58,231 nt of DNA from a virus. This document shows positions 56,172-58,231 of the stretch, piece by piece. The DNA is taken from positions 1 to 58,231 of the IMG/VR virus record IMGVR_UViG_3300025759_000107, one strand, 5' to 3'. The first letter of the stretch is position 1; each line of letters opens with the position of its first letter. A program made the translations under genes and the position numbers. The notes below the pieces were generated by a model. The model did no database searches and was not told the origin of the DNA. It saw only the letters and a list, made by a program, of their open reading frames with translations.

Positions 56172-58231
56172 TTTGGAATGACTTACTCATCGTCTCGGTG
56201 AGAGCAATAGAGAAGCCGACTAAATGGTGGACGGAGATTCGTGCGAAGAATCTCGAAGGTGAAACAATAATCATCAAAATAATTGATTGCCAACCTAAGT
56301 TTTGGACTGAAGTTTCAGACTACGATTCTGAACTTGTTAAAACGCCTTTGGAAATACTTGCTACGGATAAGCGTAGCATAGAAGGAAAACAACTCTGGGA
56401 AGTACAGGTCCAGAAACCATCCGAGATTCGAGAAGTAAGAGACCATTTCTTCCCTCACTATTGTGCAGATGCGAAGTGGGGTTCACTTGTTAGATGGATT
56501 TACGGATGGACAGCAGTTGTTAGAGTTCCACTCGGTTCTATGACAAAGGCAGAGGATGGGTCTTATGTTTGTTCTCATGACAAGATTAAACCATCTGATA
56601 AAGAAGTTGATGACTTTACTATCGACTTACTATACTACGATATTGAAACAGCCGATTCTTTAGATATGGAAAACGCTCCAGAAAGAATAGTTTCTATCGC
56701 TATTTATGATGAGGCTACGGACATACATGAGATAGGAACAACTGTTCCATGTTCAACTCGAATGGTGAAGAAGTTTCTTGCATCTCAAGAAGCCCTTGAA
56801 TCAGTTGTCGAACATACGAATCCAATCCCACCACTTGACCCCGATAAGATAGTTGTCAAATGTTTCGACCAAGAAGATGAAGATGAAAGAGAAGCGGCTT
56901 TACTTTGGTGGTTCAATAATCGAATCAAGCATTATGACCCAGACGCACTTGCCGGACAGAACATAATTGGCTACGACCATCCTTACGTTATCAATAGATG
57001 CCGTGTGATGAATGAGAAAAATAATCGCTCGAAAACTCCTTCGGTAGAACACACTTTTCCAAATATGAAATACATCAAATACATGCCATTCTTTGATACG
57101 AAGATTGCCTACGCTGAACAAGTGCAAGGTGCGGCGGCTACTACTGGAGCGGCTAGTCTATCTTGGATGGCAGGGGAGACTCTAGGGTACGGTAAAGTGC
57201 CTAGAACTAGAATCACTGACCTTATGGTGAAAGACCCAGTTATGTTATGTGTTTACAACGCATGGGATAATGTATGTGCAGCAAGATGTATGTCTGAATT
57301 GAATCTACTTCCTTTCTATATTACCAAGACTGCTTATCACAACTCAACACTTCAACATAGCCATAGTAATATGTTGCTCGTAGAAGATATGATGGGTCAT
57401 CTATTGATGGATGAGAATATAGTCATGCCTAGTGCATCTCTGACCGCCTCTAAGATAGAAGGGGGTATCGAAGCAGGTGGGTTCGTTATGGATGCACCAA
57501 CTGGAGTTTACGAATGTGCGTTTGAAGTCGACAACTCGATGGAATATCCATCGGCTATGATTACTGGCAACTTCTCACCGGACACCAAAGTAAACAAAGA
57601 AGATTATCCCGATGGGTTTCCATTCCCAGTTACAATAACCCCTAGTGGTAGATACTATCGAAGAGATACAGAAGGTATCATGCCGAGGGTTCTCAGAACA
57701 CTGGCTCAAACTAGAGAAGAAACAAGAGGTGCAATGAAGTACGTTGAGTATGGTAGTGAAGAGTATCAATCACTTGACCGTCGCCAGAGAGTTATGAAGG
57801 AAAATATGAACTCATGGTATGGTGTATTAGGAAGTGGTAAAACGGAGAAGACAAAGAGACGACCTTTCAGACTAGCCGACCCAGAAATCGGTTCTGATAT
57901 TACCGAAGTTGCTAGAATGCATAATGATTGGAATAAACATTACATCCAAGAGAGAGTATTAGATTGGGAAGGTATCGAGGTTCACTTCGATGTTCTATAT
58001 CAAGATACAGATTCTTGTAAATGTGCAATCAAAAATCTGGCTGAACTCAGAAAGGTGAGACCCGTTCTACGCAGCGACGTAGAGAAGTTTGCCGAAATAC
58101 TCTGTGAGGAACTAAACGATTCATTCGACGACTTCGTAAAAGAAACTTTGAATGTAGATAAAAATGAGTTTTTCAGAATCAAACCCGATGCGTACTACGC
58201 TCGATACTTCCAATGGGGAGTAAAGAAAAGA
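56168..58231 (+). CDS. polB: Family B DNA polymerase, N-terminal 688 residues (truncated by window end)
   Basis: The frame is open from ATG 56168 to the window edge. Exonuclease motifs: Exo I YYDIET (D158, E160), Exo II NIIGYD (265-270), Exo III YNAWD (363-367). Polymerase motifs: A VDNSMEYPSAM (D455), B KENMNSWYG (544-552), C YQDTDS (D613, D615), then the KPDAYYARY motif. Motif A differs from the usual D..SLYPS by Met-Glu in place of Leu. All catalytic Asp residues are present, so it should be an active proofreading replicase. No protein-priming insertions are obvious, consistent with the encoded primase, clamp and loader. The start overlaps the upstream stop. Confidence 0.96.
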   Translation, partial: MIWNDLLIVSVRAIEKPTKWWTEIRAKNLEGETIIIKIIDCQPKFWTEVSDYDSELVKTPLEILATDKRSIEGKQLWEVQVQKPSEIREVRDHFFPHYCADAKWGSLVRWIYGWTAVVRVPLGSMTKAEDGSYVCSHDKIKPSDKEVDDFTIDLLYYDIETADSLDMENAPERIVSIAIYDEATDIHEIGTTVPCSTRMVKKFLASQEALESVVEHTNPIPPLDPDKIVVKCFDQEDEDEREAALLWWFNNRIKHYDPDALAGQNIIGYDHPYVINRCRVMNEKNNRSKTPSVEHTFPNMKYIKYMPFFDTKIAYAEQVQGAAATTGAASLSWMAGETLGYGKVPRTRITDLMVKDPVMLCVYNAWDNVCAARCMSELNLLPFYITKTAYHNSTLQHSHSNMLLVEDMMGHLLMDENIVMPSASLTASKIEGGIEAGGFVMDAPTGVYECAFEVDNSMEYPSAMITGNFSPDTKVNKEDYPDGFPFPVTITPSGRYYRRDTEGIMPRVLRTLAQTREETRGAMKYVEYGSEEYQSLDRRQRVMKENMNSWYGVLGSGKTEKTKRRPFRLADPEIGSDITEVARMHNDWNKHYIQERVLDWEGIEVHFDVLYQDTDSCKCAIKNLAELRKVRPVLRSDVEKFAEILCEELNDSFDDFVKETLNVDKNEFFRIKPDAYYARYFQWGVKKR

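Overview
The window looks like part of a tailed double-stranded DNA virus of an archaeon, most plausibly a marine euryarchaeon; the gene content resembles that of magroviruses of Marine Group II. This host call is inferred from gene content and promoter form, not from a search. Siphovirus-like tail genes sit beside an archaeal-type replication set: family B DNA polymerase, clamp loader small subunit, PCNA-like clamp, fused archaeo-eukaryotic primase, XPF-type nuclease and XPD/DinG-type helicase. Promoters are archaeal in form, with a TATA-like box starting about 29 bases before a start codon, which predicts leaderless mRNAs. Internal operon genes use Shine-Dalgarno sequences (GGTGAT, GAGGTG, GGAGTGA) or ATGA overlaps. 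The ends are open: a partial gene at the left and DNA polymerase running off the right. || LAYOUT. (1) 1-19.2 kb, tail module: tail tube, tail assembly chaperone with an in-frame -1 slippery heptamer (CCCTTTA), tape measure, two giant tail/baseplate proteins of 1875 and 1813 aa, and a baseplate hub. A group I chaperonin pair (groES-groEL) sits on the opposite strand inside the module. (2) 19.5-33.1 kb, replication and recombination: XPD/DinG helicase, AAA+ ATPase, acidic-tailed SSB candidate, RecA/Sak4-like ATPase, 2OG-Fe(II) dioxygenase, RecB/Cas4-like nuclease, PCNA-like clamp, primase, XPF-like nuclease and small proteins. (3) 33.1-40.5 kb, fibres: three collagen-like proteins rich in Gly-Pro-Thr, followed by a sulfotransferase-like gene. 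(4) 40.5-46.0 kb: small regulators, three DNA methyltransferase-family genes, a methyltransferase with a kinase-like tail, and a small-terminase candidate whose 3' end carries five iterons. (5) 46.0-51.6 kb: an unusual block of single-gene or short units, each behind a copy of a repeated multi-part promoter and usually ending in a hairpin plus T-run. It includes an ArdC-like antirestriction protein, several mini zinc-binding proteins, and two promoter copies that drive no ORF but precede strongly structured DNA (candidate non-coding RNAs). (6) 51.7-58.2 kb: glycosylase-family protein, SprT-like protease, small proteins, RFC small subunit, MazG-like protein and DNA polymerase B. || HOW THE GENES WORK TOGETHER. 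The replication genes could form a largely self-sufficient archaeal-type replisome. The chaperonin and frameshifted chaperone would support tail assembly. The collagen-like fibres, a prolyl-hydroxylase-like dioxygenase and the sulfotransferase may form a fibre-modification set. The methyltransferases and ArdC point to evasion of host restriction. The most novel-looking signals are regulatory: a GGTGGGG element locked 7 bases from the start of the TATA box, a CTCCGNTAGA element locked 17 bases from it, and the seven-copy promoter module with helically phased spacing and its two orphan transcripts.
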